64,000 nt of DNA, taken from contig NC_079503.1 of assembly GCF_030052815.1 (NCBI RefSeq), positions 60,244,735 to 60,308,734 of the forward strand, given 5' to 3'. The notes below the pieces were generated by a model. The model made no database searches. It had not been told where the DNA came from and was given only the letters and a program-made list of their open reading frames with translations. The first letter of the stretch is position 1. The number at the start of each line of letters is the position of its first letter. The stretch is from Hevea brasiliensis. Taxonomy: Eukaryota > Streptophyta > Magnoliopsida > Malpighiales > Euphorbiaceae. Made by a program: the position numbers and the translations under genes. Below are positions 46,333-58,283 of the stretch, piece by piece.

Positions 46333-48490
46333 CTACGCAATGGAAAACCAACGCACTAAGCATAACGCTTAGTGGTGCACAATTTATAATAACAATAATT
46401 GAACAATTTAAATGATAATTCTATATATGGAAATTTCCTAAATTCTAGGTATTTTACATTTTCATTTCACTTTGGAAACAATTTAAATTATCGGGATCTT
46501 TTCTATTTACTTATTGTATATTCAGTCTTAATTAATTATTATCAGTGCCCAAGAAACCTATAACAAATTATCTAAGGTGGATACACGGGAGTATACTAGT
46601 AGACAGCCATATGTCTATCCAGTATACATCTATCAGGCACAAGGCCAGTTGTCAGGCACGAGGCCCACTGTTAGGCTTGTAAAACCAGAAATAAAGTAGG
46701 CACAATGGCCAGTAAGTAGGCATATAGCTTGTAGAGCAATCATACTAGACATATATTGTTAGTTCATGATTATCTCGGTAGGCAGTACTATTATCTATAG
46801 TCCCTAATTGGTATACTAATCGATCCAAACTAAATAAATAAGTCTAGGTATACTATCAGCAATTATACATTATTACATATTTATTTGAATGTTCATATCA
46901 CTTTATATGGGAAAATAGGTCCCACATACCTCTTTCATATGGTTTAGTGCTCAATAGCTTGTTAGGGTTAAATTCCTTACCATAAATAATTTATCTTATG
47001 GAACTTTCTTTAGTTTCAGTTTTTGTGTCTCACTTTTACCTATCCATTTGATCAGTTTGCAGCCACTGTTTGACCACACTGCCTTCATGGAAGTTGTTCC
47101 CCTATGTCTTATCTTTATTTTCCTTTTTGAATCATATCAATTTGATTTTTAGAACTCAGGTTATGGTCGGATAACCATAACTGACTCAGTTTCAGATTAT
47201 GGTTCCTTAATTAGGCAGCTTTTGGACTTAGAGTTTACCTAATTAATGGAATAGGTTGCAGTCACTTTTAGACATGGTGATCTTCATAAAAATTGTTGCC
47301 CTATGTCTTATGATCATTGAGAAATTTGTATCACAATTTTTCAAGATTTGTGGAATTATTTATGGCCAATTTACTGACCTGGGCTCATGTACCCTGTGCC
47401 AACAGGGGCTCAGTTTAGGACAGTGATTGCAGGTCACTTTTTGAGGTTCTTACAGGCATAATTTGAGGAATGTCTCTGAATTAAAGTTGTAGTCCTGTCT
47501 CTCAGGTTTCTGGAAAGGTATGGTTCATCTCAATTAGATTTTTCCAATGGGAGTTATGACAAAAGACTATTCTGGGGTCAAGTGAAGTGTGGTCAGATTG
47601 CAGGTTTTGATATAGTGACTTTTTCTAACTATTTGACCTAGTTCTCTTGATTTTTGGGTTTTAGCCAAAATACCAATTTTGTATACATATGTCTTATGGA
47701 CATTTTTCCATTAGTTTCACTACATTTGAATTCTTGTAGACCAAGTTATAGCCATTTTGCCAAAACTGATCGGGTAAGTTTGTGTCCAGCAGTTTCTGGT
47801 CAACCTAATTCTTAGCAGTTTTGTGACCCAACTTGGGCAAGCAATTTGGTTTCGTTTTTGGCATTTCTGGGCTCAGTGGTCTTTTATTAAAATTGTAGCC
47901 CCATATCTAAGCTTTCCAATGGTATCAAATTCAGGTCATTTAGACAATTATAGAGGGAGTTATGACCAAATGAACATGTACTGTTCATTTGGTCATTTTT
48001 TGGGTTTTGTGCAGGGTAATCCAAATTTGGGCAGTGTTTAGGTCAAGCTTTTGACAAAATTTAGGCATGGTGTCTGCATGAAAAATGGGCTATTTTGAGT
48101 CTAATTTCACCTCCAATTGGCCTCATATCAATTAGAGTCACACATTTTCAGTTACGGTTCCACAAACCCACTAGACTCATTGAGTCCCAACCTGCAGAAA
48201 ATTGACACTTCCAAAACTCAATCTCCTCCAACCTCCTTACTTCAATTTGCATGAAATACACTTTTATAAGCAACAATCTCAACTCAATAGATCAATTTCA
48301 AGCATTTACATAAGGTTCTCAATCATTTGCACAAACACTACACAATCAAACTCCCAAATATTTCAACTCATCACATATTCTCATGGAACTATTTTTAATC
48401 ACTTAAAAGCAACAAACCTCAAGTTCCATGGCTATCGAAAATTCAAAGGTTCTTTCCTCAAGATTTTCTTTTTATTTTCATGATATTTAT
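46333..48490 (-). repeat. Element D 3' LTR, both ends truncated
   Basis: The reverse complement resembles B- and C-family LTRs: hairpin CTAAGC...GCTTAG at about 46354-46370, micro-hairpins at about 46595-46735, and five spaced copies of a ~200-bp module between 47100 and 47960. Neither LTR terminus is present. Confidence 0.72.
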
Positions 48491-48504
48491 ACTTGGCTAA
48501 ACAT

Positions 48505-48730
48505 GCTGCATCATATGTCACTTCCCATGCCAAGATTCTAATTGGTTCTTCTTCATATGTCAAATTAGGTTGCACAAATTACCAAGTCTGGACCCACTAC
48601 TTTTTCTTAACCCATTTTTGTCCAGCATAAGGGAGTCCCGCATCTCCTCCCATACAACGCTTCATATGGAGCCATTTTTATTTTGGCTTGGTAGCTATTG
48701 TTGTAAGCAAACTCTACCAAAAGAAGATAC
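48505..48730 (-). pseudogene. pol: Element D integrase and chromodomain-like fragments, deleted
   Basis: On -, sequence matching the integrase C-terminal region of element B is present. Near 48525-48575 it encodes the conserved segment before the chromodomain-like tail (PNLTYEEEPIRILA type). It is joined at about 48578 directly to VGPDLV-type integrase sequence further upstream. The GPY/F-like region between them is deleted. At 48640-48730 MAPYEALYGR-like and AYNNSYQAK-like sequence is recognisable. The copia element begins at 48731, after the TSD gatac (48726-48730). Confidence 0.72.
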
Positions 48731-50822
48731 TGTTAGTAGTATGCCCTAGAGCATATCATTTAGTATGTATCCTGTACATATTTTATTAATAAAAGGCATT
48801 TCCACTTTTCCGTTTACATAATATATTTATGTGTAATAGAAAAGGTCCATTGATATTTTGTTAGAAATATTATTCTTAAGTTGTTAAGAATATGAGTGAC
48901 AATATTTCTAGCACAAAGTATCATAAATAGGTTCACAATCGAGGATACTTCATAATAAGGACATGACTTATCCAGAAAGATTGTATTCATGTTTGTTCCC
49001 AAGTTATTTATATGAGATATAAATAAGATGGAATGGTGAGTCTCATGCCATATAACAAACATGATAGGCTCTTATAAATGATAAGTAGGTCAACCGGTGA
49101 CACTTATGACAAGCACATGGAGTTTACTCTTGTCAATGTTTTGTCATAAATCATATCAAGGCATATAATCTTTAGACTGAGATAGCACAGTTATCTTGTA
49201 TATAGGTAGTTTGAGTTTGATATCGCTTTCATACTTGTACTATGTATGGGTATATGGGCATGTGTTGGCTCCTGCTAGTTATATATGGAGGTAGGTGTTG
49301 ATCAAGAAGGAATCTGCCTCTAAGTAAATAGAGATAAAATCCTATGTTCATTTAATTGTTCTTGATGTTTCAAGTTCCTGCCAGACAGATAGATTTATTC
49401 GTAAAAGAGTTTCGATGAGAAAATCTTTTAATCAAGAACTGGAATTAAAAGAGAACATAAGATTCATAGCAAATGGAGTTTGACATAAACCATGACTCAC
49501 TTGAGTTGGGATTTTGTAATGAGAGATTCTAGTGCATGGTAACATATGATTATAGGTTCATTTAAGGTAAACCTTATTACTAATTGGGTGGCCATGGCAT
49601 GCTATGCTAGGTGTTAACCATGGTCTATGAGGTTCATAAAATGATTTAGAGAAATCATTTATGGTAAGAAAGAGTTCGATGATATTAAGAGTTGATATCA
49701 TGTCTCATTGCCAATTAGTGATGAGCCTAGTAAGTCACACACATACACAAGTTATCACCTATTTAAATATGATTTAATTAATTAATTAAAGAGTTTAATT
49801 GATTAATTAAATAGATTTGGTTTGCAATAAAATTGCAAAGTCCCTAGCATGACTTGAAACCAAATCTAGATTATTGGATGTGTAGTATAAATTAAATTTA
49901 TATTTAAAGTGTTTAAATATGAATTTAATTGATGAGAAATTAATTAATAGAGATTAATTAATTAATTTATATTTGATATAAATTAATTAGAAGAAGAAAA
50001 TAATTATTTTGGGTTGAGAACTCAAAATTAAGACACAGGGGCATTTTGGTCATTTTGCAGTGTGACACGTGGCACCATGAGATGGTGACACATGGGATTA
50101 CACATAAGCTTGCCAAATGTTTTTTAATCATGTAAGATGATTAAAATCAAGATTAAATATAGGTTTGACACTTGGCACAATGTGATTGGGTCACTTAAAC
50201 CTAGAGCTAATCAAAAGGTGACATGTGGCTAGGGTTTAATGTGTTAACCTAGCTATTTAAGTGTGGTTATGAAAAGAAAAATAACCAGCAGCCTCTCCTC
50301 TCAATTTTCACGCCACTTTGAGCCTCTCCAGCTATTTCTCTTCATCTCTCATCAATTCAAAGAGATTAGCCATCAATCTCTTGAATTAAGAACGCTAGAA
50401 ATTGTTTCTAGTGTCCTGTTTACATCTCTAATCTCTTAAAAGGCAGAACTTGAATTTCTAATTAATAGAAAAGGCTTTAGAAGCTGTTCAAGGGCTGCCA
50501 TAGGTTTCTTGGTGTGGACAAGCTAGAGGGACAACATTTGGTGTCCTGAAGACGAATCTCAAAGGCGCAGACACGCTGCAGTGCATCAAGAGGTTAGTGT
50601 AATCATTCTTGATTTAATCTAGGGTTCTAAAATTAATCTGATTAATTTTAAAATCTTAAATGGCAAATACAGATCCAAAAACATATTAAAAGAGTTTTAA
50701 TATGTTGTTTATCATTGAAATCAAATAGATAAAAATAAATCTTGCATGGTGCATGTGACCCTAGGTGAAAATTTTTGAATTCAATGGTATAATCTTGTGT
50801 TTTTCACGCTTCCGTTCCTTCA
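48731..50822 (+). repeat. Copia 5' LTR
   Basis: It begins TGTTAGTAGTATG and ends CCGTTCCTTCA (2092 bp). It contains the ABRE/G-box-like GACACGTGGC at 50064-50073. Confidence 0.96.
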
Positions 50823-50824
50823 AT

Positions 50825-50836
50825 TGGTATCAGAGC
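50825..50836 (+). other. Copia primer-binding site
   Basis: TGGTATCAGAGC, a perfect initiator tRNA-Met-type site, 2 bases after the LTR end. Confidence 0.95.
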
Positions 50837-52604
50837 CACTATATTTGCCATTTAGATTGTTGATTATATAATTTAATTGTGTGTTTGATCATGAGATCAA
50901 GAGATTCATTGCTGGTTGGATCAAGAGGTGTGGCGTCACACATGGTGAAGCCACCAATGGTGGCGGCAACAATGGTTCCATGGGTGATTCAAGGTTTGGC
51001 TTTTAATTATGCAATTGTTGTATGATCTAAGGCCTATTCTTTGACTAATTAAAGTGTTTAATTAGTTGTTTTAATCACACAATTAAATTATGATTCAAAT
51101 CAGAATTTAAAAAAAAAATGTTTGAATGTGATTCAAATCTGAATTTTAAAAGTTGTTTGAATGTGATTCAAATCTGAATTTTTAAAGTTGTTTGAATCAT
51201 ATTTAAATCTGATTTTTAAAATTGATTCAATAAAATTCAGATATGATTTTTTAAAAAATATTTGAATGTGATTCAAATCTGATTTTTTAAAAAATATTTG
51301 AATGTGATTCAAATCTGAATTTTTGAAGTTGTTTGAATGTGATTCAAATCTGAATTTTTAAATTTGTTTGAATGAGATTCAAATCTGAATTTTTAAATTT
51401 ATTTGAATCATATTCAAATCTGGATTTTTAAGTTGAATATGAGATATTCAATTTAATATAAGTATGTATGTTTTATTTAATTGTTAAATAGTGATATGCA
51501 TGATGGATGATCATGGACTATAAAAGACCAATGTGATTGGATTTATTTCTTTTATGTTTCTTTGGGATTGTAAATTAATTTATTTTAATTTATTTTGGGC
51601 ATGTATTATTAAGTTTGTAATATTTTTGGGTTGTAATTTCATTTATTTAAGTTCTTGTAAATTCGCCTTGGTATGCCAAGGATTACTATGTAATATTGGA
51701 TTGCAAGAAGTTCAAGGAGGTCAAGAGCATTGGTGGGACCAAGTGGGAGGAATTCAATATCAAGTGTTGATTATGTACTCCTTCAGCAACTCTTGTAAAA
51801 TGAATGAATGAAATGCACCTAGGAATGCCCCGATTCAATTCTTGGTGGCTCGAATTGAATCCCTTAGAAAGTCCATGATCATACCATATTTATCGCTTAT
51901 CCATGAATGCATGAGATGTATGGGAATGTATGCAATTATATGATATATGCATGCTAAATGGATAATGTGCAAAGTGAGACCTTAATAGTAATTAGGATGG
52001 CTATAAAATCTTCCAAACAAATGATTAAGTTGGAAATGCTATAATTAAAGTAATTATAACATAAGCCCTCCATTGGGGCAATTATTTTAAGAAATTTTAA
52101 ATAGTTGCATGAGATGCAATTAATTTAAGAGATTTTCTTAAGAATAATTGTTAAGCATGAGATGTTGTAAATATGTAAATGGTTTGGTGGCCAATATTGG
52201 ATGTACTGAGGACATTAAAATTATTTGCATAATTATCGCTCAATGGGATCAACTTAACTAATGCAAGATAAGTCAATAATGGATGTACCTGAGATTTTGA
52301 GCATTAGGGGCTAGGTAAAGGATTGAACCTCACATGAGATGTGATGGGCAAGGAGTTGCTCACTTATAGTTTATTGTAATTCCAATAATGGAAGTACCTG
52401 AGGATGATCAATAGAATTATAAGAATTCAATCACCCACTAGAAATCCATCCAACTAGGATTTCCGTTTTCTACTTTGGAAGTGTAGGATTCGCTAAGTTA
52501 GTGGGAGGACCAATTTGATTAAAAGACCATAATCATATTTGGTTAATTACATGATACATTTACTAATTAATCTGGTTATTTCTGCAATTAAATTTCAGAT
52601 AATA
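50837..52604 (+). other. Copia long leader
   Basis: This 1.77-kb leader lies between primer site and gag. It contains a 35-bp tandem array (51086-51436) and no convincing coding frame. TTTCTGCAATTAAATTTCAG ends 4 bases before the gag ATG and resembles a 3' splice site. Confidence 0.7.
51086..51436 (+). repeat. 35-bp tandem array in copia leader
   Basis: TTTGAATGTGATTCAAATCT-type units start at 51121, 51156, 51191, about 51226, 51261, 51297, 51332, 51367 and 51402: about ten copies of 35-36 bp. Each has an internal inverted repeat ATTCA-AATC-TGAAT. Confidence 0.9.
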
Positions 52605-53463
52605 ATGAGCACAGAACAACCACCACCATCCAATATCCTTGCAAGCATACTTGATCGCAATAGGTTGACAGGACCTAATCTCTCTGATTGGCTAAGAAAT
52701 TTGAAACTTGTCTTGAACCTTGAACATATAGGATATGTTCTAGATTCAAATGTTCCTGGTCCCTTACCTCCAGAGGCCACTTAAGAGGAACATGAAACTT
52801 TGGACAAGTGGAAGGAGCATGATATGAGAGCTAAGTGTTACATGCTTGCTTCTATGAGTAATGAGTTACAGAAGCAACATGAGAACATGCAGAGTGCGAG
52901 TAGAGATCCTCCTTCACCTACAAGAGTTGTATGGTGAGCACAGCAGGAATGCTAGGTATGAGATATCTAGACAGTTATTCCGTATGAGGATGTTTAAGGG
53001 ACAGAATGTTGGGGATCATGTCCACAAGATGATTCGGCTGATTGAGCAGTTGGAACATCTTGACTTCAACATGGATTTCCAACTACAGACAGATTTGATC
53101 CTTCAGTCCCTTCTTGAGTCTTTTGGGAATTTTGTGACAAATTTCCATATGACTAAACAGGAATGCACCTTAGCTGGTTTACTCAACATGCTAGTTATTG
53201 CCCAAAATAATATGCTGGGCAATAAAGGAAAAGAGGTAGCTTTGGTTGCATCTTCTTCCGCTGGAAAGTCCAACAAGAAGAAGGGCAATAAGAAAAAGAA
53301 ACTTCAGATTCCTGGTCCTTCCAAGAAAATAGCTAAACAGAAAGGGAAGACCAAAGCTGACAAAGGCAAAGGAAAGTGTTTCCACTGCCAACAAGAAAGT
53401 GTTTCCATTGCTAACAGGAAAGTGTTTCCATTGCCAGTAAGAAAGTGTTTCCACTAGCCAGAG
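52605..53463 (+). pseudogene. gag: Copia gag, broken
   Basis: ATG 52605 opens MSTEQPPPSNILASILDRN and continues through GPNLSDWLRNLKLVLNLE and GYVLDSNVPGPLPPEAT to a stop at 52782. The same frame continues with EEHETLDKWKEHDMRAKCYM. A frameshift near 52885 moves to frame 1, which reads LYGEHSRNARYEISRQLFRM, MKQG-like GDHVHKMIRLIEQLEHLDF and LLESFGNFVTNFHM. A lysine-rich linker leads to KCFHCQ, the first half of a CCHC zinc knuckle. The knuckle is then destroyed by a 23-bp tandem array and a stop at 53455. The domain order is that of plant copia gag. Confidence 0.9.
53372..53463 (+). repeat. 23-bp x4 tandem array in copia zinc knuckle
   Basis: GAAAGTGTTTCCA starts at 53372, 53395, 53418 and 53441, exact 23-base spacing. 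Because 23 is not a multiple of 3, each copy is read in another frame. Confidence 0.93.
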
Positions 53464-54309
53464 TATAGCAATCTAAATGAATGCAATGCCATGGTGAAAA
53501 CCAACTCAAGTTCAAAATATATTTGGCACTTAAGGTTATGTCATGTTGCAGAAGATAGGATTGCAAAATTGGAGAAAATGGGGATTCTATCCTCATTGGG
53601 CTCTGAGCCTACTCCAACTTGTGAATCTTGCCTTCAAGGTAAAATGACTAGATCACCCTTTGTTGGACAAGGGCTAAGAGCTAAAAATATTTTGGAGCTA
53701 ATACATAGTGATGTATGTGGTCCATTTAAAGAAATGGCTAGAGGGGGCTTTCATTATTTTATTACCTTTACTAATGATAAATCAAGATTTGGGTATTTGT
53801 ATTTGATGAAATACAAACATGAATCTTTTGAAAAGTTCAAAGAATTTAAATCTGAAGTAGAAAATCAAACAGGAAAGAGTATTAAAGCTCTTCGATCAGA
53901 TCGTGGAGGTGAATAGTTGATTCTTGAATTTGATGAATACTTGAGAGAGCATGGCATTGTTTCTCAGCTGACTCCTCCAGGAACGCCACAGCTGAATGGT
54001 GCATCTGAAAGGAGAAATCATACCCTATTGGATATGGTACGTAGTATGATGAGCTATACTGATATGCCAATCTTCTTTTGGGGATTTGCATTAAAATCAG
54101 CTTTGTATATTCTGAATAGGATTCCATCAAAATTAGTTTCTTCCACACCTTATGAGATATGGCATGGAAGAAAACCAAGTCTTAAGCATGTTAAGATTTG
54201 GGGTTGTCCAGCTTATATCAAAAAGCTGAACACTGATAAATTGGAGACCAGATCAGAAAGAGGTTGATTTGTTGGATATCCAAAAGATAGTTTTGGATAT
54301 TATTTTTAT
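53464..54309 (+). pseudogene. pol: Copia integrase, protease lacking
   Basis: Just after the gag array, sequence goes directly to the pre-integrase zinc finger (IWHLRLCHVAEDRIAKL, CESCLQGKM), so the aspartic protease that normally lies between them is missing. The integrase core follows: LELIHSDVCGPF, FITFTNDKSRFGYLYLM, ALRSDRGGE and NGASERRNHTLLDM, keeping all three D-D-E residues. A TAG at 53914-53916 follows GGE, and TGA at 54265-54267 follows RSERG. Further conserved sequence includes FWGFALKSALYILNRIPSK and PYEIWHGRKPSLKH. Confidence 0.93.
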
Positions 54310-55600
54310 TTGCCTACTTCACAAAAGGTTGTGATAAGTAGAGATGCCACATTTCTTGAACAACAGTTTGTTCAAGAAGGAAGCAAAGGAAGGCAAATAG
54401 AATTAGAATTGGAGAATTCTGACCAACCAACAGATCAGATGGATATAGATCCATCTAGTCAACCTATACCCATTGATGAAACATCTACAGCTGTTCCTCA
54501 TAGAACAACCAGGGTATCTCACCCACCAGTGAGATATGGTTTTCTTTATGAAGAAGAACAAGAGTTGTCTACTCATGAAGAAGTAGATCATGGAGATGAT
54601 CCACTTACCTATGAAGAAGCTATATCAGATATAGACTCTTCAAAATGGATTGATGCTATGAAATCTGAGATTGATTCCATGTATAAGAATCAAGTTTTGG
54701 ATCTTGTTGACCCACACACCAAGGTATTGTACCTATAGGGAACAAATGGGTTTTCAAGAAGAAAATTGGTTACGATGGGCATGTAGAGACCTATAAGGCA
54801 AGGCTAGTAGCGAAGGGTTTCGCCAAAGGCAAGGAATTGACTATGAGGAGACTTTCTACTTTGTTGCCATGCTTAAATCAATTAGGATTTTATTAGCAAT
54901 AGCTGCGTACTATGATTATGAGATTTGGCAGATGGATGTCAAAACAGCTTTTCTCAATGGATACATTGAAGAAAACATTTTCATGGAACAACCTAAGGGA
55001 TTTGAATCCCAAGATGGTTCCAAGCTATGCAAGCTAAAGCGATCTATTTATGGGTTGAAACAAGCTTCGAGGAGTTAGAACATCCGTTTTGATGAAGCCA
55101 TTAAATCCTTTGGTTTTATCAAAAATGAGGATGAGCCATGTGTATATAAGAAGGTTAGTGACAGTGCTATCACTTTCCTTGTCTTATATGTGGATGACAT
55201 ACTGTTGATGGGTAATGACACAGGTATGTTGACGACTATAAAGGTATGGTTGTCAAATACATTCTCCATGAAAGACTTAGGGGAGGCAACCTATATTCTT
55301 GGGATTCGCATCTATAGAGATAGAGCGAAAAGAATAATTGGTTTATCCCAAAGTCTATACTTGGAAAAGGTGTTAAAGAGGTTTAACATGCTTGATTCCA
55401 AGAGAGGATTGTTACCAGTGAGACATGGTATCCACCTTTCTAAAGAGATGTCTCCAAAGACACTCAAGAAAGAGATAAGATGGCCAGATTCCATATGCTT
55501 GGCTATTGGAAGTTTAATGTATGCAATGTTGTGTACTAGGCGGATATCGCATATCTTTGTTAGTTTGACTAGCGGTATCAATCAATCCAATCGTGTTTAG
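54310..55600 (+). pseudogene. pol: Copia reverse transcriptase, broken
   Basis: The frame from 54310 holds the integrase-RT linker (acidic, HPPVRYGF) and the RT start TYEEAISDIDSSKWIDAMKS. A frameshift and stop near 54736 interrupt the NKWVFKKKIG and YKARLVAKGF region. RT continues at 54869-55078 (LLAIAAYYDYEIWQMDVKTA, FLNGYIEENIFMEQPKGFE, SIYGLKQASRS), with TAG where Trp normally follows. The last part, at about 55080-55600, contains FLVLYVDDILLMGND, so the YVDD catalytic box is intact, and STFSMKDLGEA-type sequence. Frame ends with a stop at 55598. Confidence 0.94.
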
Positions 55601-56150
55601 AACATCGAATAGCGATCAAGAATATCCTTAAGTACTTGAGAAGAACTAAGGATTTATTCTTGATTTATGGAGTGGAGACTTGCAATTGGATGGTTATCTG
55701 ATTACGATTTCCAATCGGATATCGATGATAGAAAGTCTACCTCTGGATATGTGTTCATTTGTAATGGAGGTGCGATCGGTTGGAAGAGTTCCAAGCGAGC
55801 ACGCATTGCAGATTCCACTCTACGAGGTCGAGTATATTCTTTGCATCGAATCTTTGCAAAGGAAGTCATTTGGATTAAAAGTTCGTGTGAGAACTTACGG
55901 TAGTTCCTTCCATTGAGTCGGCGGTTCCATTACCTTTGTGATAACAATGGAGCAGTCATACAGGCTAAGGAACTAAGGTCTCACCCAAAATCCAAACACA
56001 TAGAAAGGCACTACCACATTATCAGAGATATAGTTGGGCAAGGCGATTTAGCCATGCAGAAAAATAACATCAGCTGAAAAATCCAGCTGATCCATTCACT
56101 AAGCCTATGTCACAGACTCAGTTAGACTGACATCTTGAGAAGATGGGTCT
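55601..56150 (+). pseudogene. pol: Copia RNase H, broken
   Basis: Recognisable blocks are LKYLRRTKD, then SDYDFQSDIDDRKSTSGYVF, GGAIGWKSSKRARIADST and AKEVIWIK in frame at 55667-55903. After a frame change NNGAVIQAKELRSHPKSKHI and ERHYHIIRDIV follow near 55945-56035. The usual TEAEYIA acidic block is damaged (LRGRVYSLHRIF), which removes a catalytic Glu. Confidence 0.88.
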
Positions 56151-56179
56151 AAGGTATTGTAATGAATGGCTCTAGTGCT

Positions 56180-56189
56180 AGTGGGAGAT
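56180..56189 (+). other. Copia polypurine tract
   Basis: AGTGGGAGAT directly precedes the 3' LTR start. Confidence 0.85.
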
Positions 56190-58278
56190 TGTTAGTAGTA
56201 TGCCCTAGAGCATATCATTTAGTATGTATCCTGTACATATTTTATTAATAAAAGGCATTTCCACTTTTCCGTTTACATAATATATTTATGTGTAATAGAA
56301 AAGGTCCATTGATATTTTGTTAGAAATATTATTCTTAAGTTGTTAAGAATATGAGTGACAATATTTCTAGCACAAAGTATCATAAATAGGTTCACAATCG
56401 AGGATACTTCATAATAAGGACATGACTTATCGTAAAGATTGTATTCATGTTTGTTCCCAAGTTATTTATATGAGATATAAATAAGATGGAATGGTGAGTC
56501 TCATGCCATATAACAAACATGATAGGCACTTATAAATGATAAGTAGGCGAACCGGTGACACTTATGACAAGCACATGGAGTTTACTCTTGTCAATGTTTT
56601 GTCATAAATCATATCGATGCATATAATCTTTAGACTGAGATAGCACAGATTATCTTGTATATAGGTAGTTTGAGTTTGATCTCGCTTTCATACTTGTACT
56701 ATGTATGGGTATATGGGCATGTGTTGGCTCTGCTAGTTATATATGGAGGTAGGTGTTGATCAAGAAGGAATCTGTTCCTCTAAGTAAATAGAGATAAAAT
56801 CCTATGTTCATTTAATTGTTCTTGATGTTTCAAGTTCTGGCAGACAGATAGATTTATTCGAAAAGAGTTTCGATGAGAAAATCTTTTAATCAAGAACTGG
56901 AATTAAAGAGAACATAAGATTCATAGCAAATGGAGTTTGACATAAACCATGACTCGGCTTGAGTTGGGATTTTGTAATGAGAGATTCTAGTGCATGGTAA
57001 CATATGATTATAGGTTCATTTAAGGTAAACCTTATTACTAATTGGGTGGCCATGGCATGCTATGCTAGGTGTTAACCATGGTCTATGAGGTTCATAAAAT
57101 GATTTAGAGAAATCATTTATGGTAAGAAAGAGTTCGATGATATTAAGAGTTGATATCATGTCTCATTGCCAATTAGTGATGAGCCTAGTAAGTCACACAC
57201 ATACACAAGTTATCATCTATTTAAATATGATTTAATTAATTAATTAAAGAGTTTAATTGATTAATTAAATAGATTTGGTTTGCAATAAAATTGCAAAGTC
57301 CCTAGCATGACTTGAAACCAAATCTAGATTATTGGATGTGTAGTATAAATTAAATTTATATTTAAAGTGTTTAAATATGAATTTAATTGATGAGAAATTA
57401 ATTAATAGAGATTAATTAATTAATTTATATTTGATATAAATTAATTAGAAGAAGAAAATAATTATTTTGGGTTGAGAACTCAAAATTAAGACACAGGGCA
57501 TTTTGGTCATTTTGTACAGGACACGTGGCACCATGAAATGGAGACACATCGGATTACACATAAGCATTCCAAAAGTTTTTAATCAAGTAAGATGATTAAA
57601 ATCAAGATTAAATATAGGTTTGACACTTGGCACAATGTGATTGGGTCACTTAAACCTAGAGCTAATCAAAAGGTGACATGTGGCTAGGGTTTAATGTGTT
57701 AACCTAGCTATTTAAGTGTGGTTATGAAAAGAAAAAATAACCAGCAGCCTCTCCTCTCAATTGTCACGCCACTTTGAGCCTCTCCAGCTATTTCTCTTCA
57801 TCTCTCATCAATTCAAAGAGATTAGCCATCAATCTCTTGAATTAAGAACGCTAGAAATTGTTTCTAGTGTCCTGTTTACATCTCTAATCTCTTAAAAGGC
57901 AGAACTTGAATTTCTAATTAATAGAAAAGGCTTTAGAAGCTGTTCAAGGGCTGCCATAGGTTTCTTGGTGTGGACAAGCTAGAGGGACAACATTTGGTGT
58001 CCTGAAGACGAATCTCAAAGGCGCAGACACGCTGCAGTGCATCAAGAGGTTAGTGTAATCATTCTTGATTTAATCTAGGGTTCTAAAATTAATCTGATTA
58101 ATTTTAAAATCTTAAATGGCAAATACAGATCCAAAAACATATTAAAAGAGTTTTAATATGTTGTTTATCATTGAAATCAAATAGATAAAAATAAATCTTG
58201 CATGGTGCATGTGACCCTAGGTGAAAATTTTTGAATTCAATGGTATAATCTTGTGTTTTTCACGCTTCCGTTCCTTCA
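56190..58278 (+). repeat. Copia 3' LTR
   Basis: At 2089 bp it is nearly identical to 48731-50822; differences include small indels near 57510-57560. The ABRE core ACGTGGC is kept at 57533-57539. Confidence 0.96.
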
Positions 58279-58283
58279 GATAC

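Larger units (their letters stand above)
48731..58278 (+). mobile_element. Ty1/copia retrotransposon, both LTRs present
   Basis: Two LTRs of about 2.09 kb that are nearly identical apart from scattered substitutions and small indels, a perfect TSD (gatac at 48726-48730 and 58279-58283), a tRNA-Met primer site and a polypurine tract define it. Integrase precedes RT, the Ty1/copia order. Protease is deleted and several stops are present, so it is not autonomous now. LTR similarity makes it one of the younger insertions in the window. Confidence 0.96.

Noticed and set aside
48202..48483. 93-codon + strand frame
   Set aside because: It is within the inverted LTR of element D and consists of low-complexity Asn/Ser/Phe-rich codons expected from AT-rich sequence.
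53191..53454. 87-codon - strand frame with repeated residues
   Set aside because: It is antisense to copia gag, and its repeated phrases come from the 23-bp array.
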